Shown: piece by piece, positions 38,301 to 55,157 of the stretch
Numbering within the stretch: the first letter of the stretch is position 1
Layout of the letters: each line of letters starts with the position of its first letter
Source of the DNA: Epiperipatus broadwayi
Taxonomy: Eukaryota; Onychophora; Udeonychophora; Euonychophora; Peripatidae
DNA: 64,000 nt
Direction of reading: 5' to 3'
Assembly: GCA_028023455.1 (NCBI GenBank)
Contig: JAQFVV010006696.1
Coordinates: 126,001-190,000, forward strand
Translations under genes and position numbers: made by a program
Notes under the pieces: model-generated
What the model was told of the DNA's origin: nothing
What the model saw: the letters and a program-made list of their open reading frames with translations, nothing else
Databases searched by the model: none

Positions 38301-41300
38301 TTAAATGAAGAAAGATAAAATTATCCCAGTTATATTTAAATAAATTGTTTATATGCCCTTCCAACTAGCTTTACATGAAATAAATTCAAAATCATACAGA
38401 GCAATAATAAGACCTATCATTATAATTTATTCTCAGGGTTAATATGATTAACTAACAAAATATATACTAGAAACAAAGGGAATTTTATTGAATGTAATAT
38501 TTACATCAAATAAGTAAACATATGTATATCTAAACATAACAATGAACATTGACTTGAATAAGTGACCTCAAAACTAAGTAATAATTGATATACAAAATTA
38601 TTCTACATTAGGTTGTGAGTTTAATAACTTTATAATGACTCTGGCACCAAAAAGAAAAATAAGAATAAAATATTAATACTCTTCCAAATAAAATACAAAA
38701 GACATTACTTACAAAACAAATAGTACATTCTTTATTTCTATATTATGATTTGAATTTTTAGTAGTATCAGTGTTTCAAATAGTTTTTAAATACAAACCGA
38801 ATTACACAAAAAATACATATACACTTGCAATAAGTATATATATTAAATACACAGAGACATATTTGTGCTCAACAACTATACATTAATATAAATACAAATA
38901 TTTTTTTTATATTTTCCAAATATTCCAATTTAAAAAAAAATAAAAAAAATAAAAGTAAATTTTATACAGCAAATATATGAATTGTTGTTTATGTTTGCAT
39001 AAGAGTTATTATATGAAGGGAAAATAAAAATAGATAAATAAATAAGTGAATAATTGACTGGTAAAATACTGTAAATTAATAAAATAGATAATAGATATGT
39101 TCCCAAAGCTAGGTTAATCGATTAAGTATCATTACATCAAAAGAAATCATCAAAATTTACTCCACTACACTATAAAAGGTTTATATACTATATCCACTTT
39201 TAGAATATACTTATTTCTACAAGCATTGAATATTTTTTTTTTATTATTTACAATGAGGCTCACTCAGGCCTATAAAGAAATATAACATATCTTTGACTAC
39301 TTAGTCATTTAGTGCTAACTTATAACTTAATATGAATATGGAACTTGTTTTACCTCATTTTTTTTATTTATCTTATATATGTACACACAAACAAAATATA
39401 TAAATATAATGACGATTTCTAATTGATAAGTAACCCTCAATAAATTAACTCAATCTAAGATCCATCCCTAAGAACATATCTAATTATCTAATAAATAAAT
39501 AAATAACATTAAAAGAAAAAAAAATTAAGTTATATAAAATTTGCAAATATAAATTTCACTTAATAAAATATATATATAATAACCCATAAGCAACCTAAAC
39601 TTAGAGCTTTACTTACAAATTTCTAATATTTAAGTGTTAATTTTGACATTTATTAAATGTTTGTTTTTTTAAAACAAGATGCTTAAATTGAATAGAATTA
39701 TACTTATAGAAATGTTTCATTTTTCAAATTAAAAAAAAAAGTAAAAAAAAAAGAGTATCAATCTCAAAAATATATATAAACATATCATTTACATTAATAA
39801 AGTTATTTACTACCTTATCAAAGTTCAACTTGTTCCATTGATTTATTCTTTTATATTTCTTTAACACTTGTGTCTATCCTTACGAGTTGACTCGCATCCA
39901 CTTGACGTCACTTGAATTTGTCATTTTCAGTGCTATGCTAGAGATTTTACTATCTTTGGAAAGGTTTTAAAAGGTTCTGTAAGATTCTGCCCTTTCTTGA
40001 ATTATTTTACAAGTAAAAATGAATAAAACTGCCAGTAAATCTATAACAAGAAATAAGCTTCATGATGATTGGCTTTTAGCCATCAAATACTTTCTTATTG
40101 GCTGTCAAGGACAAAGAAAAATGGCTAATCAAAGAAAATGCTACAATCTTTTTTGTTTCATTTCAAAAATGATAAACAAATATTTTAGACCATTTCAAAA
40201 GTATTTTTTGACATATTATGCTAAAAATGAACTAAAAATAAAATTATTTTAAAAAAATATTTAAAATTTTAGCAAAAAACATATTTACTTTTCCATAATG
40301 TAAAACTGACAAAGAAATCATTTACGTCAGCAAATCTTTTTAATTGGTTACTAACTTTCAGTTTTAAATATGCCACTATCGAATATTTCTTAATAAATAA
40401 ATAGAAATTTATTTTTGAAAAAACTTTTGTTCACTTTGATAACCTGACAAATTATTAATATATATTTTACAAATGAAACTAAAATGAATATAATATTAAA
40501 AAGAAATATATTTTGAGACTTGAGTGTAATTTTGACTAATTAAAAGTTTACATTTTTACCTCACTTGGACAATAAGATATTGACCATCACAAAGGTTAAT
40601 ATTCAAATGTATTCTAGCCAAGGTTAAATTTTGAAGAAAACATCACATTAGAGAAAATTATCATTTTCCAAATGCATATATATATATATATATTCCATTT
40701 TTCTTAAGATTTTTCTCCTTGAAAAAAAATTGACATGTTGAATCCAATATATTAACCAATTTTAGTTGCTTCCAAATTGTTTTTGAATTTACCATTATAG
40801 ATTCTTTTGTAGACAGCTATTTTATATTTCAACACAATGGAATTTATATTTTGAGCCATTGCTTAATTTCTTTTTATTGCTAAGATAGAGACAAGAAGAT
40901 CACACTTCTTGAACTGTGATAATATTATTATACATTATTCCATTATTAAGGTGTTTACATCTAAAAGATTATTCAATTATTCTTAAGAAGGGTGTTTCTG
41001 AAGAAACAATGTACAACTAATTTTAACCTTCAGTTTTTTTTAATAACTATATCTTAATAATGGCCTTTTTTTCTGTTGTTGTTGTTGTTTTCCACATCCG
41101 CCAGAAAATGCAGTTTTGAAAACCATTGTGACACATGTTTTTTTTAAACAATTAACATTCAAAAAATAAAAATGTCAATCATATAAACAATATTAAATCA
41201 AAAATTTATTTGATAGCTTTAAAAATATATTTGTACATAAATAATAACATTGCATTTTTTTAATAATCACTACAAATAAAATAATCTTTTTTATAATCAA

Positions 41301-41630
41301 CAATTTATAATAGTTAAAACATGTCACTATTACAATTAAAAATGTCACCATTAGTTAATAACAATAATAACAATTAAATATTCATGGTGATGTACCATCT
41401 ACAAATAAATAAAATAATAAATCCAAACAACAATAACTATAACTAATAACCATAAACAATAATAATACTCCATATGTAAACATCAAATCAAAGAGATATA
41501 TTTTTTAAAAAACAACAAATGATTTTTTTAAAACAAAGGTAGATTTATCAATCTTTTACTATATATATATGAAATATATATAATTATATATAGTATAAAG
41601 ATAGATTTATCAATCTTTTACTATATATAT
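38301..41630. other. AT-rich stretch; possible LTR promoter on the - strand near 40.1 kb
   Basis: Mostly featureless. On the - strand around 40050-40130 there are several CCAAT-type boxes (AGCCAATAAG, AGCCAATCATC, TTAGCCATT) close together, as in an LTR U3, but no termini are found. The open frame at 40019-40252 (+) is the other strand of this block and has no recognised domain. Confidence 0.35.
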
Positions 41631-41775
41631 ATGAAAAACAAAAAAAAAACAAGTTAAACTGCTAATCTTGTATTTATGATCAATTAGATGGTGTTTTACC
41701 AAAAACACCGTCAAAGTGTATGTTTGTTTACATAAATGTCAGAGTAAACATTCACTATCTCTATTGTTAATTCCA

Positions 41776-41820
41776 CCTTCAGATCATGATTTCAAGCTGA
41801 TATGCTATCATCAGTGAAGG
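41776..41820 (-). ncRNA. Hammerhead ribozyme, type I
   Basis: Read on the - strand: stem I CCUUCA, core CUGAUGA, stem II AGC-loop-GCU, GAAA, a minimal stem III (AUCAUGAU), cleavage base C, then UGAAGG closing stem I with six perfect pairs. All core bases of the family are present. Confidence 0.85.
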
Positions 41821-42179
41821 ATAGGAATAAGAAATTAGATATAAACACTAACTGTGAGGGTTTATGAAACAATTTCTATTCAGCTTGCAAACGTGAATTT
41901 TCTAGACACATAATGTCTTCAAACTCAGCATAGCAAACCAGATAGCTATATGGGTCTGATATCAGTTCAGTATCACCACATAGTAGAAGCCTGTGCAATA
42001 TATATTATTGCAAGAAAACCTCAAAGGTACATTTATGAAAAAAAACAAAAAAACAAGTTAAACTTGCTAATGCTTGTATTTATGATCAATAGATGGCGTT
42101 TTACCAAAAACACTATCAAAGCATATGTTTGTTTACATAAATGTCAGAGAAGCATTCACTATCTCTATCATTAGTTCCA

Positions 42180-42224
42180 CCTTCAGATCATGATTTCAAG
42201 CTGATTTGCAATCATCAGTGAAGG
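42180..42224 (-). ncRNA. Hammerhead ribozyme, type I, weakened stem II
   Basis: Same layout with core CUGAUGA and GAAA and perfect stem I (CCUUCA/UGAAGG). Stem II reads UUGC..GCUU, losing one pair next to the core. It may be slower or inactive. Confidence 0.8.
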
Positions 42225-42864
42225 ATAGGAATAAGAAAATAGATCTAAACATTAACTGTGAGTGTTTATGAAACAATTTCTATTCAGCTTGCAAGCGTGA
42301 ATTTTCTAGACATATAATGTCTTCAAACTCAGCATAGCAAGCCAGATAGCAATGTGGGTCTAATATCAGTTCAGTATCATTATATAGTAGAAGCCTGTGC
42401 AATATATATCATTGCAAAAAAACCTCAAAGGTACATTTATGAAAAACAAAAAAAACCAAGTTAAACTTGCTAACACTTGCATTTGTGATCAATAGATGGT
42501 GTGTTACCAAAAACACCATCAAAGATAGTGAATGCTTACTCTGATGTTTATGTAAACAAACATATGCTTTGATGGTGTTTTTGGTAAAATGCCATCTATT
42601 GATTGTAAATACAAGTGTTAGCAAGTTTAACTTGTCTTTTTGTTTTTCATAAATGTACCTTTGAGGTTTTCTTGCAATGATATATATTGCAGAGGCTTCT
42701 ACTATGTGGTGATACTGAACTGATATCAGACCCATATAGCTATATGGCTTGATATGCTGAGTTTGAAGACATTACGTGTCTAGAAAATTCACGCTTGCAA
42801 GCTGAATAGAAATTGTTTTATAAATGCTCAGAGTTAGTGTTTAGATCTAGTTTCTTATTCCTAT

Positions 42865-42909
42865 CCTTCACTGATGATAGCAAATTAGCTTGAAATTGTG
42901 ATCTGAAGG
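42865..42909 (+). ncRNA. Hammerhead ribozyme, type I (mirror copy)
   Basis: CCUUCA, CUGAUGA, UAGC-AAAUUA-GCUU, GAAA, short stem III AUUGUGAU, C, UGAAGG. The core is complete. Stem III is changed from the other copies but still closes with A-U and U-A. Confidence 0.82.
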
Positions 42910-43003
42910 TGGAACTAATGATAGAGATAGTGAATGCTTACTCTGATGTTTATGTAAACAAACATATGCTTTGACGGTGTTTTTGGTAAAATGCCTTCTA
43001 TTG

Positions 43004-43058
<55 letters not shown>
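43004..43058. repeat. (TA)n microsatellite
   Basis: TA tract between the retrozyme array and the PLE foldback. Confidence 0.9.
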
Positions 43059-43061
<3 letters not shown>

Positions 43062-43093
43062 GTCTGTTAACTAAAAACAAAATTGTAATTATA

Positions 43094-43737
43094 ATTGAAA
43101 TAATAAATTTATTGATTTACAAACTATTACAAACAATTTTTAAATCCGCAGAAGTATTTTCAGTTAATTTCTTAAACCGGCCTCAACTGCCATTAAATTA
43201 AAAAAAAAAGCAGAAGCAAATGTCATCAATTCAATTCCTAAAAATCTCTTGTCGATTTATTAAATGCATTTTATTCCTGTTTATAAAAATTACCTCTTTA
43301 ATTTTTCATAAACTATGGTTTCTTTCTTCATGAAGAATTTACACATTTTCAAAATCAATTGTTATATAAGCGTGTAAAAAGTAAAAATAATGGTGATTTA
43401 AAGTCTTCTTCAGTTTCTTTGATCATGAAAAATCATGTAAATATAAATTTAAATTTGATTTTGAATGTGTGAAAATTCTTCATGAAGAGAGAAACCTTAA
43501 TAAAAGAAAAAGTAAATCGGCAATTTTTATAAACAGGAATAAAATACATTTAATAAATCAACAAGCTGCTAACATTAAAATACAAGATTTATGGGATTTG
43601 AATTGATGATGTTTGCTTCCCTTTTTTTTTAATATAATGGTAGTTGAGACAGGTTTAAGAAATTAGCCGAAAGTACTTCTGTGGATTTAAGGATTGTTTG
43701 TAATAGTTTGTAAATCATTAAATTTATTATTTCAATT
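43094..43737 (+). mobile_element. PLE family 1 foldback (endonuclease tail and 3' UTR, both orientations)
   Basis: The left arm 43094-43357 (- orientation) mirrors 43457-43737 (+). The + strand part from 43358 encodes a degenerate endonuclease tail with LLYKRVKSKNNGDL, KYKFKFDFE and INRNKIHLINQQAANIKI in shifting frames. The 3' UTR has CCGAAAGTACTTCTGTGG, as at 13665-13690. Both arms end at the same GAAATAATAAATTTA word. Confidence 0.85.
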
Positions 43738-43738
43738 G

Positions 43739-43862
<124 letters not shown>

Positions 43863-44066
43863 GGTTATTTCTTATTGAAAAACATTGTAGTTGACTATTC
43901 CTCAGTCATACAATTCTTATGCCTTATGCAATGGTGTATAACAATTATTAATGGCTGTAAGATTTCTTTCTCCTAATAATGCATGAATCCATCATTTATA
44001 GTTTATAATTCTGATAAATGAATAAATATTTACCTAAACCAAAAAAAAAGAAAAAAATTTGTTACA

Positions 44067-44391
44067 TCATTTAATGTCATTTATTCTGCAAAACAGTTTA
44101 CCTGATGGATTTGATTTGTTAAAAGCTTTAGGTGGTGGATGTTTGTATACATCTGTCCATTCCTGTTTCTCATAAATCTTATTTAAAGGTGAATTTTTCA
44201 ACATATTTTCATGGTAACTTTTTAAATATTCTTGAATAATAACAGGTAGTGTGTATCTCCCTTTTACAATATAAGTAGTATGCATTGGAACCTGTGAATG
44301 TTATGATTTTATATTGTTCCTTATATGAATTGCAGATTTTAGAAAATGAGTTTCTGCAGTTTGATGACATGAGGTGTTTTTGCAAAACCAA
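44067..44391 (-). pseudogene. Unassigned frames downstream of the Gypsy integrase
   Basis: Two overlapping - strand frames (44391-44209 and 44285-44067) follow the integrase end. The longer reads like a coding remnant (VKGRYTLPVIIQEYLKSY.., QEWTDVYKHPPP..). It could be the pol C-terminus or a following frame of the retroelement. I do not recognise the domain. Confidence 0.35.
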
Positions 44392-44499
44392 TTCTCTTAT
44401 CTGGAATTTATGATTTGACTTTACTGTGATTTTATTGTGCTTACTTGCCTTGTAATTGATTTGGACATGTTTTTTTTCTGATCCTTTTCTGAATCAATT

Positions 44500-47200
44500 G
44501 GAAGTTTTGTTGAAACAGGTTTTTACAATTTAAATAAACTTGGAATACCTCATTTTAAATGTAAAATGATGGGTGTAAACCCTGTGGATTCATTCACTTT
44601 CCAATTAATGTATTGAGTTACACACTCGTATGATTTTCTACTCCATATGTATTTCCTCTAATTATGTCCTAAACAAAGGTCCAAGTTCACATATTACACA
44701 TTCATATGGAGTTGATTGTGAATTTTCAACAGAGATTAGTACATGTCTTTCTTGCAGTCTTTCTACCACTTTTTTTCCACAGGATATGGTACCATGATCT
44801 GAAATGATGATTACCAGTTTCCCTATTACCTTGAACTGGCAAAGGTCTAAGCCTTAGGTAATATTTCTTGTATTAGTTGGGACATTGGCTAAGCTGACAC
44901 AAATTTTGAAAATATCTTAAGCTACTAACTGATGTCATTATTTCTTAGACAGTGGGGGCATCTATATAAGTTTATAACTAAGATCTCACTTGGTCTTTTG
45001 ATATTATACATTTAATCAAACTTACATAACTTTGGTTTAACAGCTTCACACTCATACCTGTGTGACATTTGTAGATTGCCTTGAAGTTGCATTTGTATAT
45101 TCCAGCCCTGTAAAATAAATTTGTACATATTTGTTCTGTTTTATGGGCACTATAGTACTCATATAAACAATGTACATATTGTATATATGATTTTTTTAGC
45201 CTATCAGGTAACATTATCTTCAACTCCTCTGACTAATTGATCATTTTGTATAATAAGCCTTTATTTTCTAACTTCTATTGTGTAAGAGTATAGGCCATAT
45301 ACATAACTTTTTCTCCCTTTAATATTTTAATAGTTGAGATTATTTTTTCACCTCATGGCTATAGGTCATGAATATTTACCAAATAATTGTCTACATCTTT
45401 ATTAAATATTGTATCAGTTTTGAAAATCAAGATGTTTTCTATGGACAGGTTTCATTGTTCTGACCCACACTGATTTTGACTTAACACATTGACTACTATG
45501 TTTTCATATCCTTTACAGTATTGGACTGTATAATTGAATTCTTGAAACAACAAACTCCATCTAACACTTCATCTGTTATTAAGAAAACTGTAATTCAATA
45601 ATTTGAGGTTCTTGTGATCTGTGATCACACTTACCTCTGATTTGAGCAGCATCAGTCAAATCTTTTGGAAGACCCATACTCTTGTTGGTACCTCTTTTTT
45701 GTAACTATATAATATAATTATGGGCTTTTTAACAAGTGTCTAATGAAATAAAAAATCCCTGGATATCCATCTTCCTGGATTAGGGATAACATTGCCCTTA
45801 ATCCATAAGCACTACTACCAGTTTGTATGATGATAGGTTTATTAAAATCAAAAAAATAATAACAGTATTTGCTGTATAATGCCATATCTGGTTCTTTAGT
45901 ACAATTCAACATTTAGTTTTTTCTGATGAGTTTCAACAATGTTTCCATGACCTCAGAGAATTTTTTGTAAAAACAATTGTAAAATTTATAGTCTCAAAAA
46001 TAATAAGATTTGTTTTATATAAATAGGCTTTGGAAGGTTGTGAACAGTACTGATCATGTCAGGATAAGATCTCAGCCCACATCAACCAATATGTTCTAAT
46101 AACTTCACACCATTACTTATTTCTGTACATTTTATTAAAATTGGCTTTAATCTTTTTATCATCACATTCTTCAAATAATTTTACAAGTGTTCCAAAGTGT
46201 TCTTCAACAGTTGATGAGGCAATTATGATGTCATCTACATAAATAGGGGTCATTTGATTGATCTCAGGAGAAAGAGTTTGATTCAGGCATTCATTTGCCC
46301 ATCACCACTATTTATTAATTTAAATGAAATGCAATTGAATTGATATTTGATGCCTTCATCCTAAAAAATGATGATGTAATGATCCATTGAGTAATGTTTT
46401 GTCTGCCAATAAGCAGAGGTTAAGTTAAAAACAGATAATACTTTCTTATTCTTTAGTCCCATGGAACAAATTTGTGTTTGGACTGTGGTATTTCCCTGTC
46501 AGAAATAGTAATGTTCTGTCTTCTTCACTGTCACTACAGAATTGCAGTATGGTGAAGAATATTCTGTCTTCTTCACTGTCACTACAGAATTGCAGTATGG
46601 TGAAGAATATTTGAAAATAATTCCCCAACTCAAACATCTTGTTGATGTGCTTTGTTATTTACTCACAATATTGGCAAAGCATGGGGTATGACGTGGATAG
46701 ACATGGCTTATCATTTATGCATTATTGAATTGACTTTATTACTCCTGGCACTTCAGAAAATATTACAATGCATTTATCAAGGTTGGATATTAACTTGTGA
46801 TTGTCATTGCCATTGATCAAATAATATTAGGCAATCTTTGTGTGTATGAGTACCTCAGGGACATTCAATATTATGCATTCAAATTTATGTAGATAATATC
46901 TCATTAGCAGTGTTATTTCTAAAACCTCAGCACTGAGGAAATCATCTAGATAGTTGTTCATGTGTAGAAATTTTACAGCTAATATAAATTCATAAATGAA
47001 GCAGTTTCAAATAAAAAAGACATGGTAAAATATTCTTTGGCCAATGTTTTGACTTTAGCCAGATTTGCTTTTTGGGCCAATTTGGTCTTCTTGTTTTTGG
47101 CCATGGCCACTTGGACTGACCTGGTGGTAAGACTTTAAGCATCAATGCCTTGATAGTCTGACTTCCATAGTCAATTAGTGCTCTCATAGGAAAATTTCCT
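44500..47200 (-). pseudogene. Degenerate Ty3/Gypsy pol: protease, RT, RNase H, integrase
   Basis: In order on the - strand, across many stops and shifts: a retropepsin-like MRALIDYGSQ at about 47187-47158 (D-Y-G where D-T-G is expected); RT palm lead-in FNLTSAYWQ (about 46420); RT motif YVDDIIIASS at about 46242-46213; HFGTLVKLFEECDDKK; RNase H start DFNKPIIIQTGSSAYGL (about 45845-45795); SVITDHKNLKLLNY (45635-45595); VQYCKGYENIVVN; integrase zinc-finger-like block with AHKTEQ and CHTG (45140-45045); core-like IIISDHGT (about 44808-44787); and VNESTGFTPI (about 44590). The domain order PR-RT-RH-IN is that of Ty3/Gypsy. No gag or LTRs are identified. It is clearly non-functional. Confidence 0.85.
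46514..46609. repeat. 48 bp tandem duplication in the Gypsy RT remnant
   Basis: TTCTGTCTTCTTCACTGTCA and the following bases to GAAGAATA occur twice in a row with an exact 48 bp step. In the - strand frame this repeats 16 residues (FFTILQFCSDSEEDR.). Confidence 0.9.
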
Positions 47201-48349
47201 TACAATATTTTTTTCAAGAAGTAACATTGCAGAGCATAGATTGGTGATCTACCTTACCATGAATATGTTGATTGGTGATTTTCCTGATTAAAGATTTTAT
47301 TTTGTTTTTCTTATTTAATGTTGTTGCTTCAGGAGAGGACTAATCTCTCAAGTCTCCATTTATTTTCTTATGCTAGCTTTTTATCAGGGTTTTATTTAAC
47401 CCTGACATCAATGGCTTTGTTATGGTATTGAGAGTGTTGAATATTCATTTCCTGCCCCTCAGTTGTTGGCCATTGATCTTGTCATTTTTACTATTGGAAG
47501 ATTTTCACCATTTTTTTTTCATTTTTTGTGTTGTCTGTTATTTTTTTCTATTGTAGTTAATGACATTAACAGAAATTTCTTCCTATCCCTTTTTGCCACA
47601 TATTTTTGTTATTGTCAGTACAATAAAGTAATGCTACTGATTTTGGTACATATTAATGATTGGTCAATCTTCAAGAAATAATTATGCTGCACAAAGTAAA
47701 AAAAAAATGAATTGCTTAGTGGGTAAGTATCATGTGTTTTAATCCGGCAAATTATCTTTTAAAGAAATTTCATCAAAAATCATTCCATGTGGGTTATGAC
47801 ACTTTTCTGGAATTGTCTGGTATAGTAATGCTTGTTGTATATAATCATTCCAGAAACTCTTTATTTCTAAAAGTTTTTAACACTCATAGGGTGACAGAGA
47901 GGGTCTGTAAGAGTGCACCGTACCTTTTAAGTGGTTCTGGTTTACTGAGAGGTAAAGGTCCAGGAATGCTCAATTGGGGTTTCATTGGGTAATCCTTTGA
48001 ACACATTAAACTTAACAAACTGGTAGACTGAGCTCACTGTAACATCCCTATATTGGCTTTTATTATTGACTTTTATAATTATACTCTGTCAAAGTGATAG
48101 AATACCATTCTTTTCTACTATTATATTATTTTTTTTTTTTGTAATAAACATTACTAAGTTGGTGCAATCAACCTGTTCTCTATCTGGCCAGCATCATCAT
48201 GCATTTTCACCACTGAATAAAAAGTTAATCATTGATATCCAACACTCATAAATAACTATGCTAAATACACATATAATAATCATTCATATCAACACACTAC
48301 TCTTCATGCATTTACTGATATTTGGAATATTCTGGTAGTATATATTAAT
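47201..48349. other. Stretch without recognised genes
   Basis: Upstream of the Gypsy protease remnant and may hold gag debris, but no zinc knuckle is seen. The + strand frames at 47463-47681, 47732-47992 and 48066-48251 have no recognisable domain. Confidence 0.45.
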
Positions 48350-48612
48350 TGGTCCACACTTACATAGAAGCACAACAGAGAGTTCAAATACTGTGGCATA
48401 ATGAAGTCTGAAAGAGGGATGAGATGTGGTCAAAGTAGCCTAAATTGCATCTAAATTTCACTAGTAAACATTGAACTAGCATACTAAAGATAGATATCAT
48501 CATGGGTTAAAATTTTGTCATCCCATCACCAGCATCATACCCAAAGACCATGCATGATAGTAGTAAGATATGCTGCCTTTCTTATGACCACTGTGGTTCC
48601 ATTATAATATAT
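48350..48612 (+). repeat. Dispersed repeat family R-A, copy 3
   Basis: Shares ordered words with 9480-9735 (TCTGAAAGAG, AATTGCATCTAAATTT, CAGCATCATACC, AGTAAGATATG) and ends TTCCATTATAATATATA. Confidence 0.6.
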
Positions 48613-52964
<4,352 letters not shown>

Positions 52965-53062
52965 TAAGGTACCAAAGGGATTCAAACCCGGTACATGTGA
53001 AAAGGTTATTAGATATAACTGTGTCTAGATTCAGATAATCTAGTGGTGCCCTGCTAGACCAT
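52965..53062 (-). repeat. Possible tRNA-derived SINE head
   Basis: On the - strand, CCGGGTTTGAATCCC (near 52988-52974) is close to a B box and tRNA T-arm. TCTAGCAGGGCACCA, some 60 bases upstream, could be an A box. The whole does not fold into a clear tRNA, so a decayed tRNA-derived SINE is the most I would claim. Confidence 0.25.
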
Positions 53063-53669
53063 ATTCATTTGGTATATGTTTAAATGTGCACTTGACATCA
53101 AACGAAGAAATGAAAGTGGATAAAATCTACAGTTGTATATATTGAAAGATATTTTATTGAGTTACTAGTGTACTCAATCACTTGATTTCCATATACCTGA
53201 GTTATAGTAGTTCATTCTTAATAATTTGTTTATAATTATTGATATTGTGATATCTTGAGAAATCTAATTATAGAAATGTGTTTCATTTAATCCAATGACC
53301 CTTAATATGATTGATAACTCAGTCTGATCTTTTGTTTAATAGCCACTACTCAGGTTAAACAGCTTATGCTCATGTTAATGTAAGTTTAAATAAATTCTGA
53401 TCAGTTTGATTAAGTTTATTTACAACTTGTTTGAATTAACATTTTTAAAGACTACTTATTGAACACGTTTATTTACTTACAATGTTGATTTCATTTATTT
53501 GTTTAATAGCTTATGCTCAGCAAGTTGAATATTACAATTCTGTTCTCTTTGATATAAAATAAAAGCTACAACAATTTCTTTTTTGTTTATTAAGCTAAAT
53601 AAATAATATATTATGAATCTTTCTTAATTATTTAATATACTTGGATTTTTTGAACATCTTTATTATGTT

Positions 53670-53670
<1 letters not shown>

Positions 53671-53718
<48 letters not shown>
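53671..53718. repeat. (TA)n microsatellite
   Basis: TA tract ending at TGTACCGATCGG, again a TA tract followed by a TGTA start. Confidence 0.9.
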
Positions 53719-53721
<3 letters not shown>

Positions 53722-53935
53722 ACCGATCGGTTTTGTCTATTCATATAACAAGACCTAGAATCTAGGCAAAAGGACCACGAGTCCAATCATGTGCAATTTA
53801 CATAAGTCAGGAACACTCATGGAATCTGCCATATTTGCCTATTTTTTAGATCTACTGACTTATGAGGAACAATTCCCATGATACCGATCTCATTTATTTT
53901 TCACCACCGGCATCGCAAAGCCGTGACACAAAAAT
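53719..53935. other. Less AT-rich unique block
   Basis: About 215 bp with clearly more G+C than its surroundings (ACCGATCGG, CACCACCGGCATCGC). It begins right after a TA tract and looks like a transposable-element end. No family is recognised. Confidence 0.35.
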
Positions 53936-54092
53936 ATTCTAATTTGAATTTATTCATGTATAAAATATTATTGTTAGCGAGATTCTATCATCTAGTAAAT
54001 TAAACATTTTATATAACATCAATATTATTACTATTCAATAAATGAAACAATGACTTCGATATTTAGAAATATATAATATTTATTGTTAACTT

Positions 54093-54198
<106 letters not shown>

Positions 54199-54293
54199 CA
54201 ATAGATGGAGCTTTACCAAGACCTCCAAAAGAAGCATATTTTTGTTTACATAAATGTCAGAGTCAATATTCACTGTCTCTTTTGTTTGCTCCA

Positions 54294-54340
54294 CCCTCAG
54301 ATCAGTTGATTTCAAGCTGATTTGCTATCATAAGTAAAGA
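54294..54340 (-). ncRNA. Hammerhead ribozyme copy, damaged core
   Basis: Stem II, GAAA, stem III (AUCAACUGAU) and cleavage C are present. The core reads CUUAUGA in place of CUGAUGA, losing the essential G, and stem I is weakened (CUUUA/UGAGGG). Confidence 0.75.
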
Positions 54341-54702
54341 ATAGGAGTTAGAAACTAGACCTAAACACTAACTCCAAGTGTTTATGCAACAAGTTTCTAT
54401 CGGTTTTCAAGTATGATTTTTTTAGACATGTAAATGTCTTCAAACCCAATCAAACCAGATAGATATATGGGTCTGAGATCAGTTCAGTTTCTCCACATAG
54501 TCAAAGCTTCTGCAATATCTATCATTGCAAGAAACTTTAAACGTACATTTATGAAAAACAAAAACAAGTTTTATATACGTAAACTTGCTAACACTTGTAT
54601 TTATGATCAATAGATGGAGCTTTACCAAGACCTGCAAAACAAGTGTATTTTTGTTTACATAAGCATCAGAGTCAATATTCACTGTCTCTTTTGTTTGCTC
54701 CA

Positions 54703-54749
54703 CCCTCAGATCAACTGATTTCAAGCTGATTTGCTATCATCAGTGAAGG
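54703..54749 (-). ncRNA. Hammerhead ribozyme, type I
   Basis: CCUUCA, CUGAUGA, UAGC-AAAUCA-GCUU, GAAA, AUCAGUUGAU, C, UGAGGG. Stem I pairs over six positions with one G-U. The core is complete. Confidence 0.85.
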
Positions 54750-55116
54750 ATAGGAGTTAGAAACTAGATCTAAATACTAACTCCAAGTGTTTATGCAACA
54801 AGTTTCTATCAATTTGCAAGCATGAATTTTTTAGACATGTAAATGTCTTCAAACTCAGCTTATCAAACCAGATAGCTACATGTGTCTGATATCAGTTCAG
54901 TTTCTCCACATAGTCAAAGCTTTTTGCAATATATGTCATTGTAAAAATCTTTAAAGGTACATTTATGAAAAACAAAAACAAGTTTTGTATACGTAAACTT
55001 GCTATCGCTTGTATTTATGATCAATAGATGGAGCTTTGCCAAAACCTCCAAAACAAGCATATTTTTGTTTACATAAATGTGAGAGTCAGTACTCACTGTC
55101 TCTTTTGTTTGTTTTA

Positions 55117-55157
55117 CCCTCACATCAGCTGATTTCAAGCTGATTTGCTATCATCAG
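55117..55157 (-). ncRNA. Hammerhead ribozyme copy, truncated
   Basis: The core, stem II and stem III are present, but the cleavage base is G instead of C. The 5' strand of stem I is missing because the array ends here. It should not cleave. Confidence 0.75.

Larger units (their letters stand above)
41631..43010 (-). mobile_element. Retrozyme array A (unit about 404 bp), inverted at 42.53 kb
   Basis: Direct units lie at about 41631-42525, with TAGATGG marks at 41685, 42090 and 42493. Mirror copies then run from about 42526 to 43010. Each full unit carries a hammerhead ribozyme, on the - strand in the left part and the + strand in the right part. Units share CAGTTCAGTATCA, GCTTGCAAGCGTGAATTTTC and TTGTTTACATAAATG. 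No protein is encoded. Spacing between two consecutive cleavage sites (41782 and 42186) predicts a 404 nt RNA monomer. Such elements are known in metazoans as retrozymes. Confidence 0.85.

Noticed and set aside
44940-44975. A DSGG-coding stretch (GACAGTGGGGGC) after a TAG acceptor-like site, as a candidate for the catalytic Ser exon of the protease
   Set aside because: The phase does not fit exon B's phase 0 end, no G precedes the D, and the frame stops after about nine codons. It lies in the - strand Gypsy integrase remnant.
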